Positions 63,084 to 64,000 of a DNA stretch of 64,000 nucleotides are shown piece after piece. Numbering within the stretch: the stretch's first letter is position 1; every line of letters begins with the position of its first letter. The translations under genes were made by a program, and so were the position numbers. The stretch lies in the NCBI RefSeq assembly GCF_002019595.1, contig NZ_KV917369.1, forward strand, positions 3,736,624 through 3,800,623, written 5' to 3'. This DNA is from Priestia abyssalis (GTDB lineage: Bacteria; Bacillota; Bacilli; Bacillales; Bacillaceae_H). The notes beneath the pieces were generated by a model. It had not been told where the DNA came from and did no database searches. It was given only the letters and a program-made list of their open reading frames with translations.

Positions 63084-64000
63084 ATGATGGAACTTACTAA
63101 GAGAAGAAGCATCAGCGGAGCAGTGTTAGTGACGCTATTAACGATCGTGATGCTGCTAACGGGATGCAATGCCTCGCAAAAAACGGCAGAGTCTGAAAAA
63201 ACAGAGACTTCCGCTGAAACAAAAAACCAGGAAGCAAGAATCATTAAGCATGAAATGGGAGAAACAGAAATCCCAGCTACCCCTCAAAAAATTGTGACTC
63301 TTGAATTATCTTTTGTCGATTCTTTAAATGCAGTAGGAATGCAACCTATCGGAATTGCCGATGACAACAAAAAAGAGATGATCAAAAAGCTTGTAGGGAA
63401 AGAAATTGAGTATACTTCCGCGGGAACACGAGAGCAGCCTAATCTAGAGATTATTAGTTCTTTACAGCCAGACTTAATCATTGCAGATTTGGAGCGCCAT
63501 AAAGGGATTTATGAAGATTTACAACAAATTGCTCCTACTATCGTATTAAAGAGCCGAGAATCTACATACCAGGAAAATCTTGATGCATTTAAAACAATTG
63601 CGGATGCAGTAGGCAAAGAAAGCGATGCATCAAAACGATTGGCTGAGCATGAACAAACGATCGAAGAGATTAAAGCAACCTTTAACCTTGATTCTAATAT
63701 GACGATTTTACCTGCTGTTGTACGCGATACTTCCTTCCAGGCTCACACTTCCTCCTCGTATGATGGGGAATTACTCGAACACCTTGGATTAAAAAATGCG
63801 ATTCAACAAGAAGAACCTTATGCTGAAATGAACTTAGAACAACTTGTAGAAATTGATCCGGACGTTCTTCTTTTAGCAAATAATGACGGTAAACTGCTTA
63901 CGGACGAGTGGAAAAATAACCCGCTTTGGAACAATTTAAAGGCGGTCAAAAATGGACAGATTTATAGCGTCGATCGCGATTTATGGACAAGATTTCGTGG
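63084..64000 (+). CDS. Ferric-siderophore/ferric-citrate ABC binding lipoprotein (partial, runs off right edge)
   Basis: 305 codons present. The signal peptide ends in the lipobox LLTGC (Cys about 31), then a Ser/Thr/Glu-rich linker and a FecB/FepB-type TroA fold (QKIVTLELSFVDSLNAVGMQPIGIAD, NLEIISSLQPDLIIAD, EIDPDVLLLANND, NGQIYSVDRDLWTRFRG). It captures ferric citrate or a hydroxamate siderophore at the cell surface. AAAGGATG precedes ATG 63084 (a second ATG follows at once). The Fur box upstream supports iron control. Confidence 0.93.
   Translation, partial: MMELTKRRSISGAVLVTLLTIVMLLTGCNASQKTAESEKTETSAETKNQEARIIKHEMGETEIPATPQKIVTLELSFVDSLNAVGMQPIGIADDNKKEMIKKLVGKEIEYTSAGTREQPNLEIISSLQPDLIIADLERHKGIYEDLQQIAPTIVLKSRESTYQENLDAFKTIADAVGKESDASKRLAEHEQTIEEIKATFNLDSNMTILPAVVRDTSFQAHTSSSYDGELLEHLGLKNAIQQEEPYAEMNLEQLVEIDPDVLLLANNDGKLLTDEWKNNPLWNNLKAVKNGQIYSVDRDLWTRFR

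Noticed and set aside
1..64000. CRISPR arrays, tRNA or rRNA genes, prophage genes
   Set aside because: No regularly spaced repeats, cloverleaf-like sequences, rRNA blocks or phage structural proteins were seen.

Overview
The window looks like the chromosome of a low-GC Gram-positive bacterium of the Bacillaceae. The signs are strong AGGAGG-type ribosome binding sites, an OpuA-type betaine importer, three HxlR-type regulators, a ydaO/yuaA (c-di-AMP) riboswitch, CcpA-like cre and Fur boxes, and Bacillus-style intrinsic terminators. No rRNA, tRNA or CRISPR array was seen. Many gene remnants, two kinds of transposon debris, one IS3-type element and a dispersed structured repeat mark it as an accessory-rich, rearranged region.

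1-17.6 kb is a one-carbon module. A partial zwf (glucose-6-phosphate dehydrogenase) is divergent from hxlR, followed by hxlA-hxlB (formaldehyde fixation by the RuMP pathway) and a second HxlR. A betaine block follows: opuAA-AB-AC importer, a Rieske betaine dioxygenase, monomeric sarcosine oxidase and a dimethylglycine/sarcosine dehydrogenase. It ends with a second hxlA, a 25-codon hxlB stub and a third HxlR. The three demethylations of betaine release C1 units as formaldehyde, which hxlA/hxlB would capture. The same two-box HxlR promoter architecture precedes both hxlA copies and zwf. At 17.1 kb a deletion junction joins a 5'-truncated ammonium transporter to the C-terminal ferredoxin domain of an oxygenase reductase, next to an IS6-type transposase scrap.

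18-30.5 kb holds a DHA2 drug exporter with a TetR regulator, then a pair of SMR exporters, a HAD phosphatase, a DeoR regulator, an ABC importer and a cytoplasmic alkaline-phosphatase-superfamily enzyme, which suggests uptake of an organophosphate or phosphonate. A Ktr/Trk potassium channel subunit follows, preceded by a c-di-AMP riboswitch.

30.5-39.5 kb holds a MATE-like transporter and a six-gene operon (aldolase, Fe-alcohol dehydrogenase, four-carbon acid sugar kinase, PdxA2, an Nramp-like transporter and a BNR/sialidase-like protein) that looks like a sugar-acid catabolic pathway behind a cre-containing sigma-A promoter.

40-50 kb holds a five-gene flavin-oxidoreductase operon (two luciferase-like monooxygenases, two nitronate-monooxygenase-like proteins, an SDR) with adjacent MarR and HxlR regulators and matching palindromic operators. 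A Tn554-like remnant broken by an IS3-family element follows.

50-64 kb holds a PrpR-type regulator with a degenerate AAA+ domain, a broken nitronate monooxygenase and an amidohydrolase relic. Then comes an amidohydrolase/peptidase/transporter set (two YtcJ-like hydrolases, an M20 hydrolase, YfcC- and BrnQ-type carriers) with a sigma-54 promoter and a cognate enhancer-binding protein. Last is a Fur-controlled ferric-siderophore binding protein that runs off the right edge.
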